64,000 nt of DNA, taken from Rubrobacter aplysinae (GTDB lineage Bacteria > Actinomycetota > Rubrobacteria > Rubrobacterales > Rubrobacteraceae). The notes beneath the pieces were generated by a model. The model had not been told where the DNA came from, made no database searches, and saw nothing but the letters and a program-made list of their open reading frames with translations. The DNA lies in the NCBI RefSeq assembly GCF_001029505.1, contig NZ_LEKH01000001.1, positions 186,001-250,000 on the forward strand. The letters run 5' to 3'. Shown in pieces: positions 1 through 8,163 of the stretch. Numbering within the stretch: the first letter of the stretch is position 1; the number at the start of each line of letters is the position of its first letter. Position numbers and translations under genes: made by a program.

Positions 1-2
1 GG

Positions 3-1262
3 GTGGAGGCCGCCAAGCGTCAGCTACTCTCCAACGCCTGTGCCGAGAGCTACGATGACTCTGTAGCAGGAACTTCTAACGAGGATAACGCATGCGCGGA
101 CGCTGCGGAGTCAGACTGGTCTTATGCGGCCATATCGGGCGAGAATGCCGATGCCGGCAAGACGCTCGACTTCGACGGTAAGAAGGTGGACGTAAGCATC
201 CGTTGGCTGGAGCCCGCCACCAACGAAAGTGATACGGAAACAGAAGGGTTTACGCCGGTGGAGCAAGGAAATTACCCCGATAGTCGTGAGTATTTCGAGA
301 TAGAGTCTACCGGCAACTCGGAGAATGGAGATGCGCGGCGGAAGGTGGAGGCAATCTACCATACGACCAACCTCAACGTTCCTAATGCCTACTACACTCC
401 CGAGAACATAGAGTTTAACGGCAACGTTCAAGTCAGCGGCGTAAGCTTCTTCGCCGGTGGAAACATAGAGGGCAGTCAGAGCGGTAACGTGAGCTTCGAC
501 CGCAACTCCTCCACTATCTACGGAGACTGGGATACCACCCAGTTCGAGCCGCCCTCCGACTACAACACCGAGCCGCGAGAGAACGCGGCAGGCAACGACA
601 TGGACGGGGCGGGGCTAGCCGCCGAGGGCGTGATCTGTGACGGTAAAAAGTGTGATCCCAGCGATAGCGTGGCCGGCGGCATCTACGACTACGATTCTAC
701 GACCGACAGTGTAGGATCGGGCAAGGAGTTTATCCGCAAGGACCCGCCCGACGCTCCACAGACGAACTCTGAGATTTCCTACCCGTTTATACCCAGCGAA
801 GACATCAATGAGACCTTCGACATCGAGTTTCTTAGGGAAGAGGCCGAGAGACAGGGTAACTACTACCGAAGCTCATCAGCAGACATAGACAACGGAAACT
901 ATCCGGGCGACTCAGACGACCAGACGGTCTTCTTCTTGGATGCTCAGGGAGATAAGGGAGACCGTGAGTACAAGGTAAATACCGGGGGTGACAAGGCCGA
1001 AGGTATAATAATCGTCAAGGACGGTAACTTCAAGATATCCAACAGCTCTAATGGCTTCAACGGAGTCGTGATAATTACCGGAAACGGTACGGACACCGGA
1101 TTCTATAAAAGTAGGGGTAACACTACCGTCGAGGGGTTCGTCGTCTCTGACGGAGATATGATACTCAGAGGCACCGTTGCTCCTCTGAAAGCGGGTGACT
1201 TTACCAATCGCCCTGGTTTCTACGGCGTCGAGCAGTGGAGCTGGCGCGAACTGTACGAGTAG
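3..1262 (+). CDS. Pilus-assembly (PilX-like) or surface protein, 5' partial
   Basis: The frame is open from the window edge, so the N-terminus, where a signal or prepilin segment would sit, is missing. The visible 419 residues are acidic and rich in Asn, Ser, Gly and Tyr, with no membrane segment. The C-terminal third has short repeating beta-strand patterns (GVVIITG, VEGFVVSDGDM) and ends with YGVEQWSWRELYE. I associate this tail with extracellular PilX-type proteins of actinobacteria; that is recall of the family style, not a search result. Likely secreted or exposed on the cell surface. Two cysteine pairs (residues near 13 and 31, and in ICDGKKC) could form disulfides. The next gene starts 43 bp downstream with its own -10 box, so this is probably the last gene of its operon. 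Confidence 0.6.
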   Translation: MEAAKRQLLSNACAESYDDSVAGTSNEDNACADAAESDWSYAAISGENADAGKTLDFDGKKVDVSIRWLEPATNESDTETEGFTPVEQGNYPDSREYFEIESTGNSENGDARRKVEAIYHTTNLNVPNAYYTPENIEFNGNVQVSGVSFFAGGNIEGSQSGNVSFDRNSSTIYGDWDTTQFEPPSDYNTEPRENAAGNDMDGAGLAAEGVICDGKKCDPSDSVAGGIYDYDSTTDSVGSGKEFIRKDPPDAPQTNSEISYPFIPSEDINETFDIEFLREEAERQGNYYRSSSADIDNGNYPGDSDDQTVFFLDAQGDKGDREYKVNTGGDKAEGIIIVKDGNFKISNSSNGFNGVVIITGNGTDTGFYKSRGNTTVEGFVVSDGDMILRGTVAPLKAGDFTNRPGFYGVEQWSWRELYE

Positions 1263-1293
1263 TTGGGCTCCGGGCATTATCTTGCCCGACCGT

Positions 1294-1299
1294 TAGAAT
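1294..1299 (+). promoter_or_regulatory. -10 box TAGAAT, 6 nt before ATG
   Basis: TAGAAT ends 6 nt before the ATG at 1306, so transcription would begin at or next to the start codon. An AGGAG also lies in the gap. No convincing -35 box is seen. Confidence 0.45.
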
Positions 1300-1305
1300 A
1301 GGAGC

Positions 1306-1767
1306 ATGGAAGAAGAGCAACAGGTTTCGGGGCCGCTGCGGGTAGGCATGAGGTGGGGCGGTATCGGAGGGCTGGCCGGCTTTCTGGCTTCTCTGGTGCT
1401 GGCCTCTTTGGGCGGGCTCGTGGCGTCAGTTTTCGTCGGGATCGCGTGTGGGAGACGGGCCGCTGCCGCTGGTGACGAGAAACAGCAGGGGGGCAAGGCC
1501 GGTCTCGTCGGTGGCCTGATGGCCGCGCCGGTGTTCGTGCTCGGCGCGGCGTCCGGGGCGCTCGTGAGCGTGCGGGAGGTTGGGCTCGAGGAGCTGTCGT
1601 CCACCCTGGGTGATTTCTCGGGTATGCAGGTCTCCAGCCAGGAGGCGTGGGTACTAATCCTCGCCGGTCTCGCCTTCGCGGCGGTCGTGCAGGCCGGAGC
1701 CCTGGTACTATCCTCCGTGCTGGCCGCGTCGCGGACGGCGAAGAAGGAGGAGGATAAGGGGGAATAG
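1306..1767 (+). CDS. Small integral membrane protein, function unknown
   Basis: 153 residues. Three hydrophobic Gly/Ala-rich segments are visible at about residues 14-47, 66-92 and 115-140, separated by short basic or polar loops. The first segment is long enough for two helices. The tail is Lys/Glu rich (TAKKEEDKGE) and probably cytoplasmic. The start is supported by AGGAGC directly before the ATG. I do not recognise a family. It stands alone between a surface-protein gene and the convergent sufU gene, which gives no functional clue. Composition matches the neighbours, so there is no sign of transfer. Confidence 0.65.
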   Translation: MEEEQQVSGPLRVGMRWGGIGGLAGFLASLVLASLGGLVASVFVGIACGRRAAAAGDEKQQGGKAGLVGGLMAAPVFVLGAASGALVSVREVGLEELSSTLGDFSGMQVSSQEAWVLILAGLAFAAVVQAGALVLSSVLAASRTAKKEEDKGE

Positions 1768-1913
1768 CGAGAGAAAGAGAGGGGTTTGAAGGGCGTGGAG
1801 AGGGAGGGCCGCGGGGTCTCCCCGGCTGGCGATCAGCGGTCGGCGACCGGCCTCTGCCGTCAACCTAGCGCCAGTCGCCGCGTACCGGGAGGCGGCTGCT
1901 CCGGGCGGTGTAT

Positions 1914-2438
1914 CTAGAACGCGTCGGGTGGACGTCCTTCCGAGCCTTCCTTCGCCTTCTCTCCCGCGCCTTCGCCGAAGATGAGGCCCTCGGTCTGCTC
2001 CTCCCGGGGCTCCTGTCCGGGCCGGGTGACGCCGGCTTCGGCTAGCTGGCGGTCCTTCTGGTAGCGGCGGACCGCGGCCTTGAGCGTGCCGAGGCCGAGC
2101 GTGGCGCACTTGGGGCGGGAGGCGACCACCTGACGGCCGAGCTTCTCGATCATCTCGTGGTAGTCGAGCTCCAAGATCTCGTCCATCGTGAGATCCTCCC
2201 CGTGTACCTGCTCCATGAGCATGCTGGCGGCGGCCATGCTGATGGTGCAGCCCTCGCCCTCGAAGGAGACGTCGTGCAGGTGCGCGTCGTCCTCGCCGCC
2301 CTTGACGTACATGGTCACCACGTCGCCGCAGCCGGGGTTACCGCCCGGCATCTGCACGTCGGGGGCGTCCATCACGGCCTTGTTCCGCGGCCGCTCGTAG
2401 TGGTCCAAGAGTATCTGAATCTGCATCTGCCGGTCCAC
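1914..2438 (-). CDS. sufU: SufU-type iron-sulfur cluster scaffold protein
   Basis: Zn-dependent sulfurtransferase/scaffold of the SUF iron-sulfur assembly pathway, which accepts sulfur from the cysteine desulfurase SufS. All three conserved cysteines are visible, in NPGCGD, GEGCTIS and RPKCATL. The N-terminus QILLDHYERPRNK is the family hallmark. The start is taken as GTG at 2438 because AGGAGG lies 6 nt upstream; an in-frame upstream ATG at 2495 would add 19 residues without a ribosome site. The protein (174 aa) carries a charged C-terminal tail of about 35 residues (EPREEQTEG onward) beyond the usual SufU length. No sufBCDS genes are in view; the neighbour ychF is divergent. Confidence 0.9.
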   Translation of the reverse strand: MDRQMQIQILLDHYERPRNKAVMDAPDVQMPGGNPGCGDVVTMYVKGGEDDAHLHDVSFEGEGCTISMAAASMLMEQVHGEDLTMDEILELDYHEMIEKLGRQVVASRPKCATLGLGTLKAAVRRYQKDRQLAEAGVTRPGQEPREEQTEGLIFGEGAGEKAKEGSEGRPPDAF

Positions 2439-2579
2439 GCCGTGCCTCCTGCTTTCTTCTTGCTCTCCCTGCCCTCGCCGAAGCTCTGATCCCACCGCTT
2501 TTTTGCAACTCCTGAGAGCTTCTATATTAACGCACGCCCGGCGAGCCGTAGCAGGACCTCACGTTGTGTTACGAGTTGA

Positions 2580-2585
2580 TACAAT
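2580..2585 (+). promoter_or_regulatory. -10 box TACAAT of ychF, leaderless arrangement
   Basis: TACAAT ends 7 nt before the ATG at 2593, and no Shine-Dalgarno lies between them. This is what a leaderless transcript would need. Confidence 0.5.
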
Positions 2586-2592
2586 AGCCCGC

Positions 2593-3675
2593 ATGAAGGT
2601 AGGAATAGTCGGGCTGCCGAACGTCGGCAAGTCCACTGTATTCAACAGCTTGACGAGCGCGGGCGCGGAAGCCCAGAACTACCCGTTCACCACCATAGAC
2701 CCCAACCTCGGGGTCGCGGAGGTGCCGGACGAGAGGCTGCGCGCGCTGGCGGATACGATGAGCAGCCGCAGCGTCGTACCGGCGACGGTGGACTTCGTGG
2801 ACATCGCCGGGCTCGTCGAGGGGGCGAGCGGCGGCGAGGGTCTGGGTAATCAGTTCCTCGGGCACATCCGGGAGTGCGAGGCTATCGCGCACGTCGTGCG
2901 CTGCTTCGAGGACGAGAACGTGGTCCACGTCGGCGGTCGGGTGGACCCGGAGGCGGACGCCGGGATCATTCAGACCGAGCTTCTGCTGGCCGACCTCGGC
3001 ACCGTCGAGCGGCGGCTGGAGCGCACCACGAAGGCCGCCAAGAGCGGCGACACCAAGATCAAACAGGAGGCCGCCGGGCTGGAGGCTTTGCGGGAGCACC
3101 TCTTTGCCGGGGAGCCCGCCCGCACCTTCGAGGCGACCGACGTCCTGTGGGAGGCGCTGGACTCTCTCATAACCACCAAGCCCGTTCTGTACGTGGCGAA
3201 CGTGGACGAGACCTCGGTGGCCGAGGGAAACACCCACAGCGCCACGGTCGAGAAGCTGGCCGCCCGCGAGGGGGCGGAGTCCGTGAGGCTGTCGGCGGGG
3301 CTGGAGGCCGAGGTGGCCGAGCTGCCTGAGGAGGAGGCGCGGGAGTATCTGGAGATGCTCGGCGTGGAGTCCACCGGGTTCGAGGGCTTCGTGCGGGCGG
3401 CGTACAGTTTGCTCGGGCTTATCACGTTCTTCACCACCGGCGAGAAGGAGAGCCGGGCGTGGACCCTGACCGAGGGCTCGACGGCGCGGCAGGCGGCGGG
3501 CCGGATCCACTCGGACATGGAGCGCGGCTTTATAGCGGCGGAGACCGGCAACTGGGAAGGCGTGGTCGAGGCCGGCTCGTGGTCCGGGGCGAAGGAGAAG
3601 GCCCGGATCCGGCTCGAAGGCCGCGACTATCTCGTAAAAGACGGGGACGCCATGATCTTCCGCTTCAACGTCTAG
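2593..3675 (+). CDS. ychF: Redox-regulated P-loop ATPase YchF (OLA1 family)
   Basis: Universally conserved ribosome-associated Obg-family NTPase that prefers ATP to GTP. The 360-aa length matches the family (about 363). The G1 loop GLPNVGKST is at residues 7-15 and [10 protein letters not shown] (G3) near 66. The N-x-x-E form of G4 is in ANVDE near 206, typical of the YchF subfamily. The C-terminal TGS domain ends with [12 protein letters not shown]. The start is placed at ATG 2593 because homology begins with MKVGIVG. A longer frame back to 2503 would add 30 unconserved residues and run through the -10 box. The selenoprotein-like gene follows 12 bp later and may be cotranscribed. Confidence 0.95.
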   Translation: MKVGIVGLPNVGKSTVFNSLTSAGAEAQNYPFTTIDPNLGVAEVPDERLRALADTMSSRSVVPATVDFVDIAGLVEGASGGEGLGNQFLGHIRECEAIAHVVRCFEDENVVHVGGRVDPEADAGIIQTELLLADLGTVERRLERTTKAAKSGDTKIKQEAAGLEALREHLFAGEPARTFEATDVLWEALDSLITTKPVLYVANVDETSVAEGNTHSATVEKLAAREGAESVRLSAGLEAEVAELPEEEAREYLEMLGVESTGFEGFVRAAYSLLGLITFFTTGEKESRAWTLTEGSTARQAAGRIHSDMERGFIAAETGNWEGVVEAGSWSGAKEKARIRLEGRDYLVKDGDAMIFRFNV

Positions 3676-3687
3676 CGGGCGGGTAGG

Positions 3688-4359
3688 ATGACCGAGCCCG
3701 CCAGGCTGGACAAGCCGCTCTCCGAAGCCCGGATCGCGCTCGTCACCACCGGCGGCGTCCACCTCCCCGAGGATGACCGCTTCGACATAGACGACCCGGC
3801 CGGAGACTGCTCGTACCGCGAGATCCCGACAGACTCCCCCGGCCTCGACGGTCTGACCTGGACCCACGCCTACTTCGCCGACCGCCGCTCTGGGAGTAGT
3901 CACCGTGAGGACCTGGATTGCGTATTTCCGCTGTGGACGATGCTCGGGCTGGTCGAGGAGGGCGTGGTCGGGGGGCTCAACCGGCGGCACTTCAGCTTCA
4001 TGGGTGCGATCCACGACACCACCGGGCTCGAGGAGCGCACGGCCCCCGAGGTGTCCGGGCTGCTCGCGGAGGATGCGGCGGACGCCGTGCTGCTTACCCC
4101 CTCGTGACCGCTGTGCCACCGGTCCGTGGGGCTGGTCGCCAGCGAGATACAGCGGCGCGGCATACCGACCGTAACGCTCGCCGTGGAGCGCGGCGTGACG
4201 GCCCCGAGGGTCGCCTACGTGCCGTTTCCCTATAACTTCCCGATGGGCGGACCGGGGGACGGGGCCCGCCACCGGGAGGTCGCGCTATCCGCGCTGGAGC
4301 TCTTGAGCGGGGCTTCGAGCGAGACCGGGGAGCACGAGCTGCCGTTCGAGTGGCGGTGA
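3688..4359 (+). CDS. GrdB/PrdB-family reductase with in-frame TGA (probable selenocysteine 140)
   Basis: Member of the glycine/sarcosine/betaine/D-proline reductase selenoprotein B family in its short (about 220 aa) form. One frame runs from ATG 3688 to the stop at 4359 and is interrupted only by TGA at 4105-4107. The residues around it read TPS-U-PLCHRSVG, which places the TGA at the redox U/C-x-x-C position of the family (U140, C143). Homology continues without a break through GIPTVTLAVERG and YVPFPYNFPMG to the end. The pattern fits selenocysteine; Cys-containing relatives have CPxC here. After the TGA, CCAC(CGGTCC)GTGG can form a small stem with GGTC in the loop, a weak SECIS candidate only about 13 nt from the TGA. 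TGA is a normal stop elsewhere in the window. A fresh nonsense mutation is the alternative. No sel genes are in view. Confidence 0.75.
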
Positions 4360-4461
4360 GCAGGGATAATCGGGAGGGCCGCGGCGGGAGCCTTTTCGGG
4401 GCTATCGCGGAGAGTGTAAAAGAGCTATCATCCGGGCGGGTGAAGACCCGGGGTGAGGCGG

Positions 4462-4467
4462 TATAAT
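4462..4467 (+). promoter_or_regulatory. -10 box TATAAT upstream of DUF6391 gene
   Basis: A perfect TATAAT lies 35 nt before the GTG start at 4503, with a GAGGACGG ribosome site in between. No good -35 is visible. Confidence 0.45.
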
Positions 4468-4502
4468 CAGAGAAATAGATACCTTTCGCGAGGACGGTAG
4501 AA

Positions 4503-5204
4503 GTGGCTTTCGTATTTATAGCTTTCGCGGCGATGTTGTTTATCTTCTTTCTGCTGCTGGTGCCGGTGCTGTACTCGATACAGGCCGTCGGTAGCCTGTT
4601 CGTGTATCCGAAGCAGCTAAAGACGATGTTCGGGAACAAGATCCTGCGCCGCAACCACGCGCTGGAGCACGCCACCATAGCCGTGATGATGGAGCGTGAG
4701 CCGGGCCGCAAGCTAAACGGCTTCTCGAACGACGACGGTTTCTACGTGCAGGGCGTGCGCAACCTCGAAGAGGTGGACTCCGCGGCCCGCGAGGCCGCGG
4801 GCCGGCTCCAGAACGGCGAGAAGGGCCTCGCCATCCACCGCAACTGCGGCACCACCATCGTCGCCGCGAACCTGCTGGCGGCGGTCGCCTTTATCGGGGT
4901 TATAGCCACCGGGTTGCTCATGGGCATGAGCCTCGGGCTGAACTTCTACCTCCTGATAGTGGCCGGTATGCTGGCCTCGCTGCTTTTGCGGGTGCCGCTA
5001 AGTCTCTTCTTGCAGCGGTTCGTTACCACCCAGCACGACCTCTCAAACGCCGAGGTCGGCTGGGTGGAGCCCGCCAAGCCCAACGAGCTGCGGGCCGGGA
5101 TCGTGGGCATGCTGCTGGCCTCCTCCACCGCACAGGTCAGGGTGTTCCACACCGACCCGGACGCCGTCGAAATCATCCGCGACGACGGGGCCGCGGTCCG
5201 CTAA
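4503..5204 (+). CDS. DUF6391-type membrane protein with HxxEH motif
   Basis: 233 residues. A strong N-terminal membrane helix (about residues 2-33) is followed by a soluble stretch opening with RRNHALEHATIAVMME. I recall this HALEH signature from DUF6391 proteins of cyanobacteria and actinobacteria. Two or three more helices lie at about 120-170 (VAANLLAAVAFIGVIATGLL and following), and the C-terminal domain is soluble. H52-x-x-E55-H56 matches the HxxEH zinc pattern of inverzincin peptidases, but no function is established and this may be coincidence. The start is GTG, supported by GAGGACGG upstream. The next small membrane gene begins 16 bp downstream. Confidence 0.75.
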   Translation: MAFVFIAFAAMLFIFFLLLVPVLYSIQAVGSLFVYPKQLKTMFGNKILRRNHALEHATIAVMMEREPGRKLNGFSNDDGFYVQGVRNLEEVDSAAREAAGRLQNGEKGLAIHRNCGTTIVAANLLAAVAFIGVIATGLLMGMSLGLNFYLLIVAGMLASLLLRVPLSLFLQRFVTTQHDLSNAEVGWVEPAKPNELRAGIVGMLLASSTAQVRVFHTDPDAVEIIRDDGAAVR

Positions 5205-5220
5205 CGAGACCGGGACGGAC

Positions 5221-5589
5221 GTGGTGCCCCGGTTGCTAACGGCGCTCGGGGCCGCTCTGGCCCTGTGGTCCACGCTCCTCGTCTGCCTCCGTTTGATGCC
5301 ACTGGAGCAATTCCGCCGCATACGGTCCAGAGCTCGTGGGTGGTTTTGGGCGCTCGCCGGCATCGCTGGTTCCTACCTTGTCGGGTGGCTGACGGGGAGG
5401 TTGGAGTTAGTGACTATCCTCCTCCCGCTCGCCGCCGCGGTGTTCGTACTGCTATCCGGGCTGCTATCCGGGCTTCTGTCCGCGATCTTCGCCGGGCTCA
5501 TCTTGCCCGTTACCGGCGTCCGTGGCGGAGGCGGGCGCTGTGGCGGTACGCGGCGTCCATTTCAGGGTAGAGTATCTCCAGGAGTGTAG
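5221..5589 (+). CDS. Small hypothetical membrane protein
   Basis: 122 residues starting at GTG 5221. It has three likely helices at about residues 4-24, 43-60 and 64-95, then a basic Gly/Arg-rich tail. The leucine-rich stretch LSGLLSGLLSAIF comes from a short tandem DNA repeat (ctatccgggct twice, near 5452-5474). No family is recognised. Its position just after the DUF6391 gene suggests cotranscription. It may be over-called, since the final 25 residues look non-conserved. Confidence 0.4.
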   Translation: MVPRLLTALGAALALWSTLLVCLRLMPLEQFRRIRSRARGWFWALAGIAGSYLVGWLTGRLELVTILLPLAAAVFVLLSGLLSGLLSAIFAGLILPVTGVRGGGGRCGGTRRPFQGRVSPGV

Positions 5590-5622
5590 AGCTGGAGATA
5601 ATTCGTTAGAGAGGGGTTACAG

Positions 5623-6990
5623 GTGCAAGAGTCTCAGGCTTACGACGTGCTGATAATCGGGGCGGGGCAGGCGGGGATACCGCTGGCCTATTCTCTCGCC
5701 GGAGATGGTAAGAGCGTGGCGCTCGCCGAGCGCAAGCACCTCGGCGGCTCGTGCGTGAACTTCGGCTGCACGCCGACCAAGGCGGCGATAGCCTCGGGCG
5801 AGGTTGCGGCCCAGGCGCGGCGCGCGGCGGAGTTCGGCGTCACCGTCCCGGAGGTCGGGGTGGACTTTCCGAAGGTGCTCGGGCGGGCGCGCGGGATCGT
5901 CGAGAAGAAGACCGGCGGGATCGAGAAGGGCCTGAATAACACGGACAACCCGGAGCTCATCTGGGGCCAGGCCAGGATCGAGGGCCGCGAGAGTGGAGGT
6001 TTCCGGGTAAACGTCGGAGACCGTACGGTGCTGGCGCGGGAGGTGGTGCTGGATACGGGCACGCGCACCGCGGTGCCGCCGGTCGAGGGTCTCTCGGAGA
6101 TGGACTTCATCCACTCCGGCAACTGGCTGCAGCACGAGGAGGTTCCGGGTCACCTGGCCGTGATCGGGGGCGGTTACATAGGGCTGGAGATGGCCCAGCT
6201 CTACCGCAGGATGGGCAGCCGGGTGACCGTGATCGGGAGCGCCGAAAGGGTCGCCAAGAACGAGGACGAGGACGTGTCCGACGCCCTGCAGCGCCTGCTC
6301 GAGGAGGAGGGCGTGGAGTTCAGGCTCGGGGCCCGGGCCGAGAAGGTGGAGGGCGACGCGGACGGTGTAAGGCTCTCCCTGAATAATGGGGAGACGCTGC
6401 AGGCCACGGACGTGTTCGTGGCGACCGGACGCCGCCCGAACACGGACGACCTCGGACTTGAGAACGCCGGGCTGGATCTACCCGATAGCGGCGTCGTCGA
6501 GGTGGACGAGCGGCTGCGCACCGCCGTGGAGGGGCTCTGGGCCGCCGGAGACATCCGGGGCGGGCCGATGTTCACCCACACCGCGTACGACGACTTCCGG
6601 GTGATCCGCTCCCAGATGACCGGCGATGGATCTCACACCACCGAGCGGGTGGTGCCGTACGCGATCTTCACCGACCCCGAGCTCGGGCGCGTCGGGATGA
6701 CCGAGCGCGAGGCCCGCGACTCCGGCTACGACTACGAGGTAAAGAGCTTCGACATGGCGAACGACGGCAAGGCCCAGGAACTGGGCGAGACCGCCGGCTT
6801 CATAAAGGTGATCGTGAACCGCTCCGACGACACGATCCTCGGGGCGGCGGTGCTCGCCCACTCCGGCGGCGAGCTCGTCCACCTGTACGTGGACCTGATG
6901 AACGCGGGCGCGCCGTACACCGTCATGCGCGACGCCGTACACACCCACCCCACCCTGGCCGAGGCCGTGCAGAGCGCGGTCGCCTCGTAG
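5623..6990 (+). CDS. FAD-dependent pyridine nucleotide-disulfide oxidoreductase (MerA/Lpd-like)
   Basis: 455 aa. The FAD-binding GAGQAG lies at residues 13-18. The redox-active disulfide is C44-VNFG-C49, followed by TPTK, a signature shared by mercuric reductases and their relatives. The NAD-binding motif GGGYIGLEMA is mid-protein. The dimerisation domain ends with HTHPTLAEAV, which supplies the His-Glu pair. It lacks the N-terminal heavy-metal domain and the C-terminal vicinal cysteines of true MerA, so mercury reduction should not be assumed. A thiol or quinone reductase role is equally possible. Start GTG with GAGAGGGG upstream. Convergent with the next gene. Confidence 0.88.
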   Translation: MQESQAYDVLIIGAGQAGIPLAYSLAGDGKSVALAERKHLGGSCVNFGCTPTKAAIASGEVAAQARRAAEFGVTVPEVGVDFPKVLGRARGIVEKKTGGIEKGLNNTDNPELIWGQARIEGRESGGFRVNVGDRTVLAREVVLDTGTRTAVPPVEGLSEMDFIHSGNWLQHEEVPGHLAVIGGGYIGLEMAQLYRRMGSRVTVIGSAERVAKNEDEDVSDALQRLLEEEGVEFRLGARAEKVEGDADGVRLSLNNGETLQATDVFVATGRRPNTDDLGLENAGLDLPDSGVVEVDERLRTAVEGLWAAGDIRGGPMFTHTAYDDFRVIRSQMTGDGSHTTERVVPYAIFTDPELGRVGMTEREARDSGYDYEVKSFDMANDGKAQELGETAGFIKVIVNRSDDTILGAAVLAHSGGELVHLYVDLMNAGAPYTVMRDAVHTHPTLAEAVQSAVAS

Positions 6991-7029
6991 AAACGGCCGG
7001 TAGCGCCCCGGGTCCGGTAGGAACGGGCG

Positions 7030-8043
7030 CTATGTAGCGGGCTGTATCGGCTGCGGGGAGCCGCCGGAGCGGGCGGAGGCCAGGAGCTCGCCGAGGGCTC
7101 TGGCGTTGCCCAGGATCTCGCCGGGCCCGACGGCGGGGTCCCGGCCTTCTCGCACGGCGCCGGCGAAGTCCTCGAGCTCCAGCCGGTACGGATCGCCCGG
7201 CTCGAACGTCTCCGTGGTGGTCTCGTCCCCGCGGGTTAGCAGGATCTCACCCCCCGACTTGTCTGGCCGGAACGGGGCGCGCAGCGTCGCCCGGCCCTCG
7301 GTGCCGGTGACGGTCAGGCTCTCGCGCCGGGCGGAGTCGAGGCCGCAGGAGATGGTGCCGAACCCCGACTCGAACTCCAGGATGCCGGAGATCTCACGAT
7401 CCGCGGCGTCCGAGCCCTCCCCGTCGAAGCGGGCCCTGGCCGAGGCCCCGGAGGGCTCCGAGCCGAACAGGAGCCGCAGGCCGCTGACGCAGTAGCACCC
7501 CACGTCGCCGAGGGCTCCGCCTCCGAGCGAGCCCACGCCGCGCACGTCCGAGGGGTCGTCGAGCCGGTGCCCGAACTCGGCGACGGCCTGGCGGACGGTC
7601 CCGATCTCACCGCCCGAGGCAATCTCCGCGAGCCGCTCCGTCTGCGGGCTGAAGCGGTACATGAAGCCTTCCATCAGCGCGAGCCCGGAGCCCCGCGCCT
7701 TCTCGACCGCCTCTGCGGCCTCCTCCGGGTCCAGCGCGAAGGGCTTCTCGCACAGGACGTGCTTGCCGGCGGAGAGGGCCTTCATGGTCCACTCGGCGTG
7801 CAGGGAGTTGGGGAGCGGGATGTACACCGCCTCGACGTCCTCGCTCTGCAGCAGCGCCTCGTAGCCCTCCAGCACCCTTGCCCCGGGCGCGGCGTCGGCT
7901 ATCGTGTCCCTCTTGTCGCCGCCCCGGCTGGCGACCGCCGTCACCTCCACCGCCGGCGAGCGATCTGCCGCCGGGATAATGCCGCCCAGGGCTATTCTGG
8001 CCGCGCCCAGTATCCCCAGGCGCAGCGGGGACTCCTCCTGCAT
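7030..8043 (-). CDS. Gfo/Idh/MocA family NAD(P)-dependent oxidoreductase
   Basis: 337 aa. The N-terminal Rossmann fold has the nucleotide-binding sequence GILGAARIA near residues 9-17. The family motif EKPFALDPEEAAEAV is near 100; its Lys is the usual catalytic residue. The C-terminal alpha/beta domain contains GGGALGDVGCYCVSGLRLLFG. Such enzymes oxidise or reduce sugars, inositols or related polyols, often trans-1,2-dihydrobenzenediol-like substrates; specificity cannot be read here. The start ATG is supported by GGAGG 6 nt upstream. It is the downstream member of a leftward run with the DUF429 and methyltransferase genes, separated by 120 bp. Confidence 0.9.
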   Translation of the reverse strand: MQEESPLRLGILGAARIALGGIIPAADRSPAVEVTAVASRGGDKRDTIADAAPGARVLEGYEALLQSEDVEAVYIPLPNSLHAEWTMKALSAGKHVLCEKPFALDPEEAAEAVEKARGSGLALMEGFMYRFSPQTERLAEIASGGEIGTVRQAVAEFGHRLDDPSDVRGVGSLGGGALGDVGCYCVSGLRLLFGSEPSGASARARFDGEGSDAADREISGILEFESGFGTISCGLDSARRESLTVTGTEGRATLRAPFRPDKSGGEILLTRGDETTTETFEPGDPYRLELEDFAGAVREGRDPAVGPGEILGNARALGELLASARSGGSPQPIQPAT

Positions 8044-8163
8044 GCAAAACCTCCCGGTATCCGTCGTGTGGTCACAGGATACCCGGCGGGGTAAGGGCCC
8101 GCTTCCCAGACCGCGGGATTGTCTCTCCCCGTAAGACCCCGGTGCGTGGCGTCGCTTGCGAGG

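Noticed and set aside
2569-4272. A 567-codon leftward frame antisense to ychF and the selenoprotein gene
   Set aside because: GC-rich antisense shadow of two genes with clear family motifs; its translation has no recognisable domain.
4126-4359. Separate 77-codon gene starting at GTG 4126
   Set aside because: It is the C-terminal half of the GrdB-like protein continuing in the same frame after the TGA; it begins in the middle of the conserved redox region.
5623-6990. True mercuric reductase
   Set aside because: The CVNFGC disulfide fits, but the C-terminal vicinal Cys pair and the heavy-metal domain are missing and no mer genes are nearby.
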